Source: Datisca glomerata (taxonomy: Eukaryota; Streptophyta; Magnoliopsida; Cucurbitales; Datiscaceae). Taken from it: a DNA stretch of 64,000 bases. The position numbers were made by a program, and so were the translations under genes. Where the stretch lies: the NCBI GenBank assembly GCA_003255025.1, contig QANY01011423.1, positions 702,788 to 766,787 on the forward strand, given 5' to 3'. Below the pieces are notes generated by a model. The model worked only from the letters and a program-made list of their open reading frames with translations. It had not been told where the DNA came from and ran no database searches. Below are positions 1-12,780 of the stretch, piece after piece; within the stretch, counting starts at the first letter, position 1, and every line of letters starts with the position of its first letter.

Positions 1-78
1 CTCTCTCTCTCTCTCTCTCTCCCTCTCTCTCCCTCCCTCCCTCTCTCCCTCTATCTCTCTTTTCTCTCCCTCTCTCTC
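1..78. repeat. CT-rich microsatellite
   Basis: The window opens inside a CT/CCCT dinucleotide run with few interruptions. Such tracts often sit in plant 5' untranslated regions, but no open reading frame or recognisable exon follows, so I call only the repeat. Confidence 0.9.
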
Positions 79-2047
79 CCGGACCTTCTGTTTCACTGTC
101 TTCGATTGTCTGCGGCATCAAAGTAATTTTCTGGTAGTGCATCTTGCTATTGAATCCAGATTAGAAGAAATTGAATGGTCAATAACAATACTTAGATTTT
201 CCGGATTGTTCATCATATGCCTTACATATATTCTCTGTTATCCTTAGGGAAAAAAATCAAGTCAAGAAAGAAATTCTGAGAGTTATACTAAAGAAGCTTA
301 AGAAAGGAAGTGATGGTTTAGTTGTTAAGTGTACGATTTAAAGGGAATAAAGGACATGAGCTTGACATTATCATTGGTATATGAAAATTTTGGTTCGAGA
401 TTCTTTATATTTTTCAGGAAAATGATGTATCATTACTACTATTACTATTATTCTTCATTATTTTGTAAGATTCACATTAGACCCACAAATCAGAATTGTA
501 ATATTTCCATCGTATCCAAAAGTTTATAAAACGTTTAATTTTTTAGTGGTCATTGTGATCTTTTTGTCCTGTTTTATGTTCATTGTTCACTCACTTTTGC
601 CACATAGATATTGATATTTTAACATTGCTTTTGGTGGGATATAGTTCATTGAAAGGACAATAATAAAGCTTTCTTTACAGATAAGCCATAGTTTTGAAAG
701 CCAACTTTGGGTACAAGAATAACATGCTGGTTTGCCACATGCACCACATGTGCTATAATGCTATTAGTGTTGGGTTCAGTTTGGTTTTGATTAGGCAAAA
801 GACATTCTTCCCCCTACAACACCCCCCCCCCCCCAAAAAAAAAAANCCCCCCCCCCCCCCCAAAAAAAAAATGGGACCAGTGGCTATTGGCATCATGGTT
901 TTTTCTAAACCTTTCATCTCATGAGGCTTGGGGGTGTGGGTGTCCCAAGTTTCCGGAAGTTTCAATCATGTGCACATTGCATCGTCAAATCTCACATGAG
1001 AATTGTAATTATGTCCTTACGGTGTTACATCACTACTCAATACCATTTACATGGATTTCTCTACAAGAAATCAATTGTATTGGGTCACTCAGCAGTTCAA
1101 TTTATGTACGTTATATTATCAGAGTTGATTTTCTAGTTTTCCATGCTTCTCTTTCATTTGTATTTAGTAATTTCAATTGCCCATTTTGAAAATTCTCTCT
1201 TATATTTGAAAATTAATAGATTGCTGGAGAAGGTTATTTCACCAGACAGTTAAACATATGGCTGCTTGCCGCCTCGTGCTTTTCAGCCCCTTGACATGGA
1301 AAAGGTGCATTTTCTCATGAATGTTGTGAAAATAGAAACAAAAGGCAAATGAACCAAGTAATCTCTCTCTCTCTGAATTATAATAATCAAGTCAAACCGA
1401 TTTCAATCTCCTGAATGTTCATGAACTACCAGGAAAGTATCATTTCCCACTAGAGACTAGTCCCTAATAGCAATCACGTAAAAATGATCCCCTTGACCAA
1501 AAGATTAATTATACAAAGCTAGATTTTCAAGATTTGTGATTGGCGCAATTCCCTATGTAAGAGGGTACACATAAGTGCTTTACATTAAGTCCTCTACACA
1601 AGGCAATGTGAATGTGAATTTACGTCTTTAACCTATCTTGAACAGATTAAATAAAGTTTAAACTATACCACTAGGTATGATTACTAAGTAATTAAGTAAT
1701 AAATACCTTGTTTTATAGCATTCATGGGATTCCAACGGAATTCAACATGGTATGTTTAAATGTATAAATGTAGTTTTAATCTTAAGTTACTCCTAGTAAT
1801 AATTGATTCCATTGATAGATATTCTCACAGGCATAACCAATCTCCAAGTAAAACGTACCGATGATTGTTTACAGATATGGAAAGAGTTCGAGTGAGCCAT
1901 GGAAGGAGATGAGTTCCAATTTTGTAAGCCAGTGGTCCTCTCCAAAGTGATGTTTCATCATAAGAGAAACCCCAACTTTGAAATACTTGTGAAAGATGTG
2001 GTCCTTAATTGGGGTAGTGAAAATTCAGGCCTATTTGGAAAGTAGTT

Positions 2048-2050
<3 letters not shown>
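79..2050. other. Non-coding stretch, no gene recognised
   Basis: All reading frames are short and show no family resemblance. A 20-codon frame opens with ATG at 1258, and a stretch near 1873-2000 follows an acceptor-like TTTACAG, but neither can be joined into a credible exon chain. A short CT run lies near 1362-1374. Confidence 0.5.
818..873. repeat. Poly-C / poly-A homopolymer run with an N
   Basis: Runs of C and A alternate around a single ambiguous base at about 846. This is the only N I noticed, and the lengths of the flanking homopolymers should not be trusted. Confidence 0.9.
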
Positions 2051-2051
<1 letters not shown>

Positions 2052-2104
<53 letters not shown>

Positions 2105-2120
2105 CCCCCACCCCCCCCGG
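2052..2120. repeat. (CT)n microsatellite followed by poly-C
   Basis: About 25 uninterrupted CT units run into C-rich sequence. The apparent open frame across it is a by-product of the repeat (serine/leucine alternation). Confidence 0.95.
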
Positions 2121-2739
2121 CCAGAATGATGCCCAATTTAGGTCCCAACAGAGATGGATCACAATCTATTGCTTGTCATCCTCTTAACAGTTCGGAGGAA
2201 TCTTTGCCCATTTCTTTTCCTGTATTGTGCCGAAAGAAGCCGTTTTCATTCATTGTTCGTATTATGGTTAGTCAAAACTATGATTTGATTACGATATTGA
2301 AATTCTTCCATGTTCATTGATGATTCTGCCCTAATTTAATGTGTGTTACTAGAATCCCCTATATACCATTGTAAGTGTTAAACCTCATATTAATCATCCC
2401 CTATATAAAAGAACATATAGAATACCTCTAACTCAGAAGATGTCTTAGGATAATTCATGAGTACAAGGCGTGAGCTTGGTGCTTTATGCGCAGGTCAAAA
2501 GTAAACAAATTCTCTTTTATCGGTTGTTTTTTTTCTGCGCATTTACCATTTAGTACATGCACTTAATTTTTTTTCCAATTAAGCTTCCTATTACACAAAA
2601 TTTGTTAAAATTTTGCGTATTTAAACACATTTAAAAAAACATCAAATCACTTTAAAAAAATAAGATAAAAAAATAAAAAACACCCACCTTTAATTTAAAA
2701 AAATACAAATTTCAGCACAAAAAACCTTCCCTCGCACGT

Positions 2740-2900
2740 CTATTTTTGATTTTTTTTTAATTTTTTTTAATTTTTTTAATTTTTTTTATTTTTTTTTTAA
2801 TTTTTTTAATTTTTTTAATTTTTTTAATTTTTTTAATTTTTTTTAATTTTTTTAAATTTTTTTAATTTTTTTTAATTTTTTTTAATTTATATAATATATA
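2740..2900. repeat. Poly-T/TTAA low-complexity array
   Basis: About fifteen tandem units of roughly T6-8 followed by AA form an almost pure AT block that then grades into a TATA-rich stretch. It may have grown from the poly-A tail of an inserted element, but no LINE or SINE body is visible next to it. Confidence 0.9.
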
Positions 2901-5544
2901 TGTATATATAAAATATACAGTAAAAATTCACAAATACATTTAACATATATTATATATATTATATAGAAACATGGTGTTTTAGGAGCAAACTTGCAAGGGC
3001 TCCGGAATTCTCGCGGCACGTGTTATTTTTAAGTGTGCAGCGACTTTTTTTTTTATATTCGGACCATTTTTTTATAATTTTTTAAGCATGGCATATTTAT
3101 GAACATTTCTACACATTTTTTGGACTTTTTTTATTCAACTTGTTTACGAGTTCCTTTGACAAAAAACTTGTTTATGACTTATAAGTTAGGCATGCACTAA
3201 ATCCATGTGACATTTCAAATAGACTAATTCTGTAACACATTGATTTCACATGATATAATATTTCAGTCTGTATTTAGATAAAATTGTTCATATAATTATT
3301 CACATTTCACGGAACTCATATTATATTATAAATTAAGTTTCAGTTTCACTCGATCTGTAATTGATAGGTTCTCATTTTTCAATAAAAAATTTAAAATATT
3401 GGCAAATGATTATTGAAAAAGAATTAGATGTTCTCTTTTACGCTTACATGCTTTAATATTATCAAATTGTGGATAATAATGGGATTTAATTGTTACAATT
3501 TTAAAGTACGTATATATCAAATTTTTGGGTGTGTTCACATAACTAATTGATTTTTTGATAATTTTATGTTGATCTAGATCAAATTTTTAATGATTAAGTG
3601 ATGTGTTATTCATTTATAAATCGATGGTTTATCACTAATTAAAATAAGTTGACAAATTAATCTATGAATAATTAACATATCACTTGATCATTAAAAATTT
3701 AACCGGTCTAGAATTACTCTTAATTTTTATTACGGGTATTTTAATTACTTCAACAAAAAGCATTTACATGTACAAATTTTGTCCCGCAATACAACTAGAT
3801 TGAGAAGCCAAATTGAAAGAGCATTTCTAATTTGTCGATTAATTAATAACTTAGTAATTTATCAAGATATTCCATTTTTTTAAATATTGTACATTGTTCT
3901 TGATTTCTCGTTTCATGAACTAACAATTCATGTATCTATTTCGTTTATTCAAGTAAAATTCATCAAATTATTTTCCAAAGAAAGATTTGATATTGTTCAA
4001 TGTTGTACTAGATTGTTTCAGTTTATCAACACTTAACCAAGCAAAAACTCTATTTAGGTAAACAAAAGTCATAGTAACACAACACATCATACATACAACA
4101 ATGACTTCTCCTCTTAAAGGTGTAACAAAATCAACAATGACGGATGAAATGAAAGCGTCGCACGATATCAAATATGAATGATCAAGCCGTCTTCAGAGTA
4201 TCTCTCAGTTGTTCTTTGAAAAATGTAATGCTATGAGTGGATTGTTTAATACTAAGAACGGGATGAGATTGTTTAATACTAAGAACGGTTGAACACATCA
4301 GCTCTATTTATATATTTTGTGTGACTTATATGGATTATTTATAATCTTTTGTGTCAAAAATTTAACGAATTATCAATTTAGCATATTATCCCTAAATCGG
4401 GACCGAGTAAAAATACTATTTACTCAAAGTTATTAGTCTATCGGGAATTAAATTATCGAGGTTCTGCTATACTGAGATCACTAGTGTGTTAGCATCAGTT
4501 TGTTCAAATATTTAGTACCAACAATAACTTTCATAGTTCATGTAATTTCTTCTCATTAAACTTAGGCATTGGTTGGAAAATTCTTGAATTATGCTTACTA
4601 AGCCAAGTTAGACCTCTCAAGCACCACCGACCCTCTCACCATATCTAATCCCTTTTTGACCTAGTGATTACTCCCCCTCTCTCCGTCTCTCATCTTTCTT
4701 CTTTGAATTTCACGTGTAATGCACGTAAGATATGTGAACGGCTTTTGGGTTCAAAGAAGTCTAACAAAATCATAAGGTCAATTTGGAAAAGTGAGTTTAG
4801 AAAAGAACATGTAGTTTAAAGTCCAATGGAGGAGAAGATATCACTCCCTTTCAAAACCTCTCATGATTCTTCTTCCTACCTCTTCATCTCTTTCTCTTTT
4901 TGCCTTTTTGATCTATCAACCGTTGTCCAAGTGATGGGTCATTAGCATCCCAATCCACCTCACAGACACTTACCCAATCCTCCATTCATTTTCTCACCAA
5001 AATTTAAGATCAATGATCAGTTTTTAAGTGCTTTGTTTGGTAGTATTACTAAAAATTTTGGAAATAATATTGCTTTAACTAAAACTTATTCTATGTGTAT
5101 TTGAACATTTCTTGGAGACACTTTTCCATTTATCAAGTGTTTATTGAAAATGTCTCCAAATATAAGGATAAGTGTTTCAAATAGAAATTTTTTGGACGAA
5201 AAAAATGGTTAACTTAAGTACTTAAGTGTTTAAATTTTTTTTAATTAAACCATTGCCTAATTGACTCAAGTTTATGGGACTAAAGCCGGGTGTCTCACAC
5301 ATGCATAAAATAATAATCAATATCTTAAGTATTTATAAATATTTGAAAGAATAAATGATATGACCCTTGAAAGTTTGACAATTTGGTCCATTATCTTTGC
5401 CTTCAAATTATGATTGGTTCTCTTTTGCACTAGAAACCTTTGCCCTAAATCTGATTTTTCCCTAAGGAATAATCACGTGGACATGGTCGTGTTAGTTGGA
5501 ATGTGTTACCCAAAATAATGTGTCCAGGTGCACATAATACAAAG
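2901..5544. other. AT-rich intergenic DNA
   Basis: No protein-coding frame or RNA gene is recognisable apart from the hairpin element listed at 3573-3712. Short direct repeats occur near 4237-4285, where a segment containing tgtttaatactaagaacgg appears twice. CT-rich tracts occur near 4670-4700 and 4860-4900. Confidence 0.5.
3573..3712. mobile_element. Imperfect-hairpin MITE-like repeat
   Basis: Left arm 3573-3613 and right arm 3664-3712 are inverted copies of each other (tctagatcaaatttttaatg against cattaaaaatttaaccggtctaga, with a few mismatches), separated by about 50 bp. It carries no coding capacity. Similar words occur near 9315-9465, which suggests a second, more decayed family member. 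I could not define a target-site duplication. Confidence 0.5.
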
Positions 5545-5887
5545 TTGAAGGACAATATGTAAAATATAAAGAAAGATAAAAAATAAAATATGAAATTTAC
5601 GTAGTTCGATAGTGTGTTTACGTCTACGGATGAAGATGATAAGAATTTCACTAATCAACAAAAAGAGTATAAAATAATATCAAAAGCGTTTACAAACTCA
5701 AATCCCACAAACCCAATATTAAACTAAAGTACTTAGCCTTAGAATATTCATATGTCCTACACAAATAGTTTTATCTTGTATGATTTGGTACAGTACAAAA
5801 GGGAGAGTAGGGTCATATTTATATAGGAAACTAAAAGAGCATGACTACTAAATAATCGATGTGGGATAAAAGTAAAACTCCACACCA
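5545..5887 (-). repeat. 3' LTR of old copia element (5.5-8.2 kb)
   Basis: This aligns along its length with about 7800-8155. Shared words include aagaaagataaa/aaggaagataaa, a block reading roughly ttacgt(a/g)gttcg(a/g)tagtg, tcttgtatgattt and ataatcgatg. On the minus strand it begins TGGTGTGGAG against TGTGTGGGAT in the other copy. Divergence is substantial, so the insertion is old. Confidence 0.75.
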
Positions 5888-5989
5888 TTAATTTGAAGCA
5901 ACTGCTTAACAAATCTTTACATTGGTTTCAAATTTCACTCTGATCTTCAAAAATAGATTTTTTCAAACATCTTCTATAAAGCAGCAACA

Positions 5990-6790
5990 AATCACTTACT
6001 GTGGATACCAGCCATTTCCATGCAAAGCTGAAACTTATGAATCTGAATAGACTTAATCATCATATCAGCTAGATTAACTGTTGTAAAAATTTTATTAATT
6101 GTAATGACACTCTGAGATACAACCTCACGAATGAAATGATATTTGATATAAATGTGTTTGGTCCTCTCATGATATATTTGATTTTTAGCTGATGTTTAGC
6201 ATTCTCGCTATCAAAATAGATAATAGTAGTATTCTACTTAAGTCTCAAATCAGTAACCTAACCCCTTAGCCAAATGCCTTCTTTCGCTATTTTTGCTACT
6301 GCCATGTATTCTACCGCTATAGTATAGTAGACAACACACAATAGACTGTAGAAAAACAAATAACCTATCAGAGATGCATCTTATTAAGATCACTAGCATA
6401 TTCAAAGTTGACAAAACCAACAACACTACGTTACTATCAAAATTCTTGGCATAAACTAAGTCTAAATCTGTAGTGCCTTTCAAATATCGAAGGATCCATT
6501 TCACAACTTGCTAATGAACCTTACCAAGAGTCCACATGTATCTGTTGACGAGTAAGAGCATGTGAATATTTGGACGAGTACAAACCCTAAGGAACACGTG
6601 ACATCTGCTCATTTTCTTCATCAGTTTGTGGTGACATATCTACTGAAAGTCTAAGCTATGCAGCAAACGAAACATTCACAGGTTTAGACTTTTGCATACC
6701 AAAATGTTCAAGAGTTTTCTCAATGTAACTCTTTTGAGGTAAAACCAACTTGTTAGATAATGACAACATAATAGCACCAAGTGTCCGCGT
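5990..6790 (-). pseudogene. Copia reverse transcriptase/RNase H remnant
   Basis: On the minus strand, fragments read like the end of a copia polyprotein: a reverse-transcriptase tail near 6640-6750, then an RNase H start with a WILRYLKGTTDLDLVY-like string (about 6420-6504). Many stops and frameshifts break it. The catalytic YVDD region is absent. It ends at a junction with a gag-like sequence at about 6776. Confidence 0.75.
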
Positions 6791-7059
6791 TTATTTCAGT
6801 CTCAATGACGCGTTTACTTCATGCTCGTGAAAATAGATTCTATAGAATCCAATTTCAAATCGTCATTCCAGTGTTTATTATGGTTTTGAAATCCGATTAC
6901 AAGTAGATCTCACAATTTTGATCAAAACGTAATCAAATTAGCTGCATGGAATGAGATTCCTAGCAAATAAGTAGTAATGTAATTCTACATTTTTATTCAT
7001 TTGACACGAATTATGAAAAGTCTATTACGATCTCTAAATAATTAATTAAAAAAGGGATA

Positions 7060-7443
7060 ATTATACTTTACATCTTCAAACTATTACTAATAGACATTTT
7101 AAACCCTAAATTTTAAAACATTACAGTTTAAACCTTAAACTATCAGAAACTCATAATTTTAACCTTATATATAATTCTGTCTACTACACTGTAGTTTTTT
7201 TAATAAAACGACACTGATTTTTCCTATCTAAGACAACATCATTTTATCTATTAGAGATAACATAATTAATAACGAAGTCATCTCATATAGAGAAAAATGA
7301 TGTTGTGTTATTAAAAAACTAACTTATAGTAGACAAAGTTATATATATATATATATAGTTAAAATTGTGAGTTTCAGATAGTTTATAATTTAAACCGTAA
7401 CGTTTTAAAGCTTATAATTTAAAGTGTCTATTAGTGATAATAG
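7060..7443. mobile_element. Hairpin MITE with long inverted repeats
   Basis: The left arm (about 7081-7180) and right arm (about 7340-7443) are inverted copies over roughly 100 bp. Both carry ctaatagaca(t/c)tttaaa and agtttaaaccttaaactatc-like blocks on opposite strands. The opening word gggataattatactttac resembles the termini of the MULE at 58648, so a Mutator-like non-autonomous origin is plausible. It lies inside the old copia element, next to a duplicated gag word. No clean target duplication is visible. Confidence 0.65.
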
Positions 7444-7448
7444 CACCA

Positions 7449-7740
7449 AGTGTCCGCATTTACTTTAGCCTCAATAACTCTTTTAAGATAAAGCATTAGG
7501 AGATGCCTCATTAAATACTTCACACAACACCTTATTAGATAATGTCAACATAATAGCACCAAGTGTCCGCTCCATGAGATCATCTTTTTCTTCATCATCC
7601 AATTTCTTCAGCAAAGTATATTTGCCCTTCAGTGCCTTAAGAAAGTCTTGCTGAGCTAATGAGGCTCACATCTTCGACCACCAAAGACTGAAGTCGTTCT
7701 TCTCGTCGAACTTATCGATCTCATATTTTGCATTCATAAT
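7449..7740 (-). pseudogene. Copia gag N-terminal remnant
   Basis: Reading the minus strand from about 7737 gives a recognisable copia gag start (MNAKYEIDKFDEKNDFSLWW, then an in-frame stop), followed by the LKGKYTLL and LSNKVLCEVFNEA regions. This matches the UBN2-type gag family. It sits directly inside the right-hand LTR, as gag should. It is cut off well before a zinc knuckle. Confidence 0.8.
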
Positions 7741-7799
7741 AACAAGATCCAAATAGAACGGTAGCTTTATTATCACTTATTATGATCACAACCCTAGAA

Positions 7800-8155
7800 A
7801 ATTAGGGAATATATAAAATACAAAGGAAGATAAATAATAAAATGTGGAACACAAAAAACTTACGTGGTTCGGTAGTGTTTCTACGTTCACGAGTGAAGAT
7901 GGAAGAATTTCCACCAATCAACAAAGAGATTAAGTATAAAAGAAAATAAAAAACATTCAGAATTCCAAATCTCACAAACCTAAATATTAGAGTTAAGTAG
8001 AGCTTTAGAATAGTTATAGGCCCCATACAAATATTTTTACATCTTGTATGATTTAGTACAACACAAAATGTGAGAGGAGAATTTTATTTATATATGAAAT
8101 TAAGAGAGTACGACTATTAAATAATCGATGAGAGACAAAACACAAATCCCACACA
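7800..8155 (-). repeat. 5' LTR of old copia element (5.5-8.2 kb)
   Basis: Partner of the repeat at 5545-5887. It lies upstream of gag on the minus strand, so it is the 5' copy. No convincing primer-binding site could be read at its inner edge. Confidence 0.75.
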
Positions 8156-10006
8156 AATAACCTATTAGTGACAAAAGACAACCCGACATCAATACTTAGG
8201 GACAAAATGAGACTTATTTGTTAGGTTATGGGGCAATAGTGTAACTTACCTTGTCTAAAAATAAACAAAAAAACTAACAGGTCAAGTGAGAGATAAATAT
8301 TCCATTTATTCACAAAAAAATTATTAGGTAAAGTTTAGAAGTAGAAGATAGATTCTTTGGAAAAACATGTTAGCCAAGTCCGAACAGCTCATATGTTTAA
8401 CCAACGGTTGAGAGACTATGCATTAATTTTCTTTGGAATAAAATGTTGAAAATTCAAACTACTACTTGCTTGAAAATAACGGGCTAATAAAGGGAAGCTC
8501 GGGGCCGTCGTATTTTAGGAATTAAAAAATAATTGTAAAAAAATAAAATCTTTGAGAACGTGATAATAACAAAAAATAAATAAAAAATAAAAATTTCGCC
8601 TTTTCTTAAACATGATTAGTTAATTTTAAAACTTCTCTACCATTCAAAACTCAGTGAAAACTTGGAAAAATTATTGTTGTTATTATTATTATTATATAAA
8701 CATGGCACAATCATATTTAAGGAATAAAAAAAAAGACATATGATCTTTCTTTCCCCGTAATTTAATAGATAATTGCAAATGTGTCTAATAAAGAGAATAT
8801 TTCGAGCAAACATCTATTTTCCCCTTAACTTTTGATTAATCTCAAATAAAGAACACTATTTAATCATCAAGAATTTATAGTATAATTAATCTCAAATAAA
8901 GAACACTTAAATATTTTTTTTTGTTAATTCAGTTTCTGTACATTTTTTCTTACAATTACACCCATGTTGCGCAAATTTGCAAAATTGTTAATAAATTAGT
9001 CTATGCACCATATACTCATATTTCCTTATTCACCCAGTCTTCCATACTCTAATGAGTTCATCATTCAATAAAGTTAAGATGAAGAAATAAGATAAATTAA
9101 CTTGGTTCAACATACTATTGAAGTGATATTTTCTGAATTTTATGTATGAAATCATTATTTCTAACTTTTCAAAGGTTTTTGTATTAAAATGATTTTAGAC
9201 GAGAATGAAATATTAAAGCACGATGCCTAAATTACCTCAAACAGTGTATAGAATGTTATTAAAAGTATTGCCGTATTTCTTAATTTTAAATAATTCTAAA
9301 TCAATTAAGTTTAAAATTGATCAAGTGATGTATTAATGTTTTATAACTTAATATTTTATTATTTATTATTTTTTTAAATCAACTTTAGAATGAAGAGGCA
9401 TCAATTTTTCAATTAATACTTAATAAAAATCTTAGATCGGTGTAGATCAAAATTACTCTTTCATTAGCTTATATAATTAGTCATTCTAGTTTGATTAATG
9501 ATTTAACATTTAAAGTTTACGTGACCATAGCATGTGATCAATCATAATATTTGTCCCTCATGTTTCAATTCACTTCCTTTTCCCAAACTATTATTAATAC
9601 GTTGATTTAGACAGTTCAAGATTGGAGTTAATTCCACTTCAACTGGTTAGTGAATATTAGATCAAAATGGGTCAAGTTGTATAACAATTAACAACCATCA
9701 TTCTCCATAAATATGGAAACCCTAAAGAATATTATGATTGATGGTATGGAAGATCGAAAATGACCATATATGTGCCATACATCCCACATGCTTTGGGATA
9801 TAGGAAGTTTGAGTATTTAGTGGATCATGGATAATGATTGGTTCTATGAATTAATTAACAACTTTTGTCGCAGGGCCTAGTTACACCAAATTTTGGATCA
9901 TATGATATGTGACATAAGTAACTAATCAACAGTTATTTATGAGAAATCATTCAATACATCTAAAATACTGAATATTCAATATTTATTCATTATAAACACA
10001 TATATA

Positions 10007-10044
<38 letters not shown>

Positions 10045-11584
10045 ATTGTCGCTCTTCTTTTTTAACAAATGTTACGAAGAACCTTCATATAGTAATCTCA
10101 AAGACAACCTAACAAGGTTGGCACCCCTACGATCAAGCCATCACAATTTCTAAACATCAAATATATTTTAATCAAATGAAGAGAAATTCAGATAAAAAAA
10201 AGATCAGAGCTAAAACCTAATAATGCAAAACTCAAAAACTTGAAAGGAAAAAGAGTACATATTTTGAGACCCAAAGTTAAATAAACCAATGAATTATTAA
10301 AAGGTTGAAAAAGATCGCTCTAGCAACATAACTAATAAAATCTAGATCAGAATGTCATCAATGTTCTTGCGAAGATTTCTGATTTAGATTCCACCCAAAA
10401 TTTTAAAATCAAGCTCTTTCCAAGCAAAATCCACTGCCTTGATAAACCGCTTTTACTTAAAAAATTTCGCGCGCTAAAATATTTCGATGCCCCGTGCAAC
10501 TTTACTTCTAAATATAACTTTAAACAAATAATAAAATATCATTGTTAACATGATGCAACAATAGGCACATTTTTAGTGCAAAATGCAAAAATCATCATGA
10601 ATACATAAGTGATAAGATTAGAAAACCTCTTTTTTCTCTTTAATTCAGAGTTTCTGGTTCATGTTTAGCCAAATCAAATATTGATTTCAACTTTTCAAAT
10701 TTTCACATAATAATAAGAAAAGAAAAGTGTCTAAAATTAGAATATGTTCCCTACCACAAAGTGATTGGTCAGCACAGACCATGCATTAACCTTTCCGGGA
10801 CCAAATTATCTCTCCATTTCCCCTCAAGAAGAGGGATATTTCATAATTTTTCTATTTTCTTTCTTTTTCATTTTTAAATAACAATTATGCACATTTGCAT
10901 TTACATGGTCCATACTTGAATTTGTGGTTGGGAGTTCGTACTTATCACATTTTTAATCATCCATTTGGGACGTGATTGGCTGTCGAGATGATTATTTAAG
11001 CACGGCACCATATTTTAAAAAATTTGTGAGCATAAGTCACATTACTTTCAGCCCTAGTATAATTTGTAAAAAAAATATCCGATTGAGCTAGAAAATTTAA
11101 TATAGAAGTCGTAAAATTTATAAATAATGTTATAAAATTAGCAAATACGTGATTACATGAATATCATCTGTAGTGGCAAAATTAATTTTATTTCAGATTG
11201 AATGATAAAGGAGTCCTACGATCGGTATTCATTAACATAATTAAGTTGCACGTAATATTTCACATCATATCTTAACATACTAAAACATGTTTGAACTTTG
11301 AAAATCAGAAGGGAAATAAAAAGAAAATAAAGAAGATCGTATTTTAATTTGAATATATGGTAGGAATGACTTATACTACATTAATAATTTCTATGCATTT
11401 TCTTCTAGTTCTTCTTACTTTATATATCAATTTTATTTCCTTCGTATTTTCAAGATTACGAACCATACTAAACTAAAATGTTTTGTTCTTGAAATCATTG
11501 AATTGAGAAATTGAAAACGAAACGAAAAAAAAAGTAGAGAATTAAAAGAAACAGTAGCTAGGAAGAAAATGTCGATTGAATTGT
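8156..11584. other. AT-rich intergenic DNA, no gene seen
   Basis: I see no open frame with family resemblance, no tRNA-like cloverleaf and no LTR pair. The stretch holds a short direct repeat (taatctcaaataaagaacac near 8836 and again near 8886), a decayed relative of the 3573 hairpin element near 9315-9465, and a TA microsatellite near 10000-10039. Confidence 0.5.
10000..10039. repeat. (TA)n microsatellite
   Basis: About 20 TA units with one interruption (tatgcata) at the left edge. Confidence 0.95.
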
Positions 11585-11590
11585 GGTCAG

Positions 11591-11881
11591 TGAATGTTTG
11601 CAAAACAGAGGCAAACAGAGTAAGGTTGACAACAAGAAAATCAAAATGAGAGAATTTGATTGAGAATACTTATCAACTATCAATAATGTGTAAACCTTAC
11701 AAAAGGATCATTGCAAGATATATATAGACAAAATGACTAACCAGGTTTCGCCTACCAGTTTAACTAACTCTAACAGAAACTAACAAAAAATAATAGAAAT
11801 ACGTTAAACTATATTGATGCTTGTATGGCAAGTTGACGTGGATGTTAGCTAATCTTAGTAGGCTTAGTTTGATCATTGTCA
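11591..11881 (-). repeat. 3' LTR of copia element (11.6-16.8 kb)
   Basis: On the minus strand it begins TGACAATGATC and ends TTTGCAAACATTCA. It is preceded by a purine-rich tract, CTTGAGGGGGAA (complement of 11882-11893), which serves as the polypurine tract. Confidence 0.95.
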
Positions 11882-11899
11882 TTCCCCCTCAAGCGAAAG

Positions 11900-12780
11900 G
11901 GAGATTTGGCCACTTGAAGCTTGGACTTGAGATAGAGAAATTGAGTTGCTGAGATAGATTTAGGAAGAACATCAGCCGTTTGATCATTTGATGGAACAAA
12001 ACGCACCTCAAGCTACGTAATAAGAATCTTGTCCCAAATAAAATGAATATCAATTTCTAAATGCTTGGTACGAGCATGAATAATGAGATTTGCTGCCAAT
12101 GATGTAGCGCTCATGTTGTCACACCAAATCACGGGACATTGAGCCGGAGTAACATGTAATTCAATAAGTAAAGACTGAATTCAAAGAATTTCAGCTGTAG
12201 TATTTGACAGGGCACGATATTCACTCTCAATGCTTGATCGTGCTACAACATGTTGTTTCTTAGAAGACCACGAGATCAAAGAATTGCCTAAAAACACCAC
12301 ATAACCTCATGTTGATCGTCTGTCATCAAGATTTGATGCCCAATCAGCATCTGAATATGCAGTAAGAGTGAGATCAGTGGCAGGTTTAATAAGAATTTCA
12401 TCATAAAGAGAACCTCTGAGATAGCGAAGAAGATGCTCACAAGGCTTCCAATGAGCTTATGTAGGACACTGAACAAACTGACTAAGTTTGTTAACAATAT
12501 AAGCCACATCAGGTCTTGTAAGCATAAGGTATTGAAGTGCCCCTAAGGTGCTTCTGTACAAAGTGATTTCATGAAAGATGAGCCAGAATCATCCTTGAAT
12601 AGCTTCACAGAAACATTAGTAGGTGTAGTACAAGGTTTAGCATGCATCATGTTGGTCTTTCGTAGCAAATCAGTGAGATAACCTGCTTGAGTGAGATAAA
12701 AACCATCTGAGTTTCTAATAACCTCCATGCCTAGAAAGTGATGTACATGACCCAAATTGTTCAATGCAAACTTTGATTCA
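11900..12780 (-). pseudogene. Copia RNase H and reverse-transcriptase tail
   Basis: Read on the minus strand, 12543-12764 carries the end of the reverse transcriptase (MNNLGHVHHFLGMEV, then YLTDLLRKTNM and a TPTN motif). The RNase H part then runs through 12509-12288 and on to about 11950 in several frames. The nuclease part recycles the RNA strand during cDNA synthesis. Frameshifts separate the pieces, and no single frame covers the domain. Confidence 0.9.

Larger units (their letters stand above)
5545..8155 (-). mobile_element. Old, internally deleted Ty1/copia retrotransposon
   Basis: Two diverged direct repeats of about 350 bp (about 5545-5887 and about 7800-8155) bracket 1.9 kb. Read on the minus strand the interior has the start of copia gag next to the right repeat, and reverse-transcriptase/RNase H remnants next to the left one, which is the expected order. 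Zinc knuckle, protease, integrase and most of the reverse transcriptase are missing. A hairpin MITE interrupts the interior. A word, agcaccaagtgtccgc, occurs three times (about 6776, 7443 and 7555), which marks a rearranged junction. LTR outer edges are approximate. Confidence 0.75.

Noticed and set aside
329..529. Short frame with a run of tyrosines
   Set aside because: It is encoded by an ATT/ACT repeat in AT-rich DNA; no family resemblance or splice context.
1996..2187. Serine/leucine-rich frame
   Set aside because: It is a translation of the CT microsatellite.
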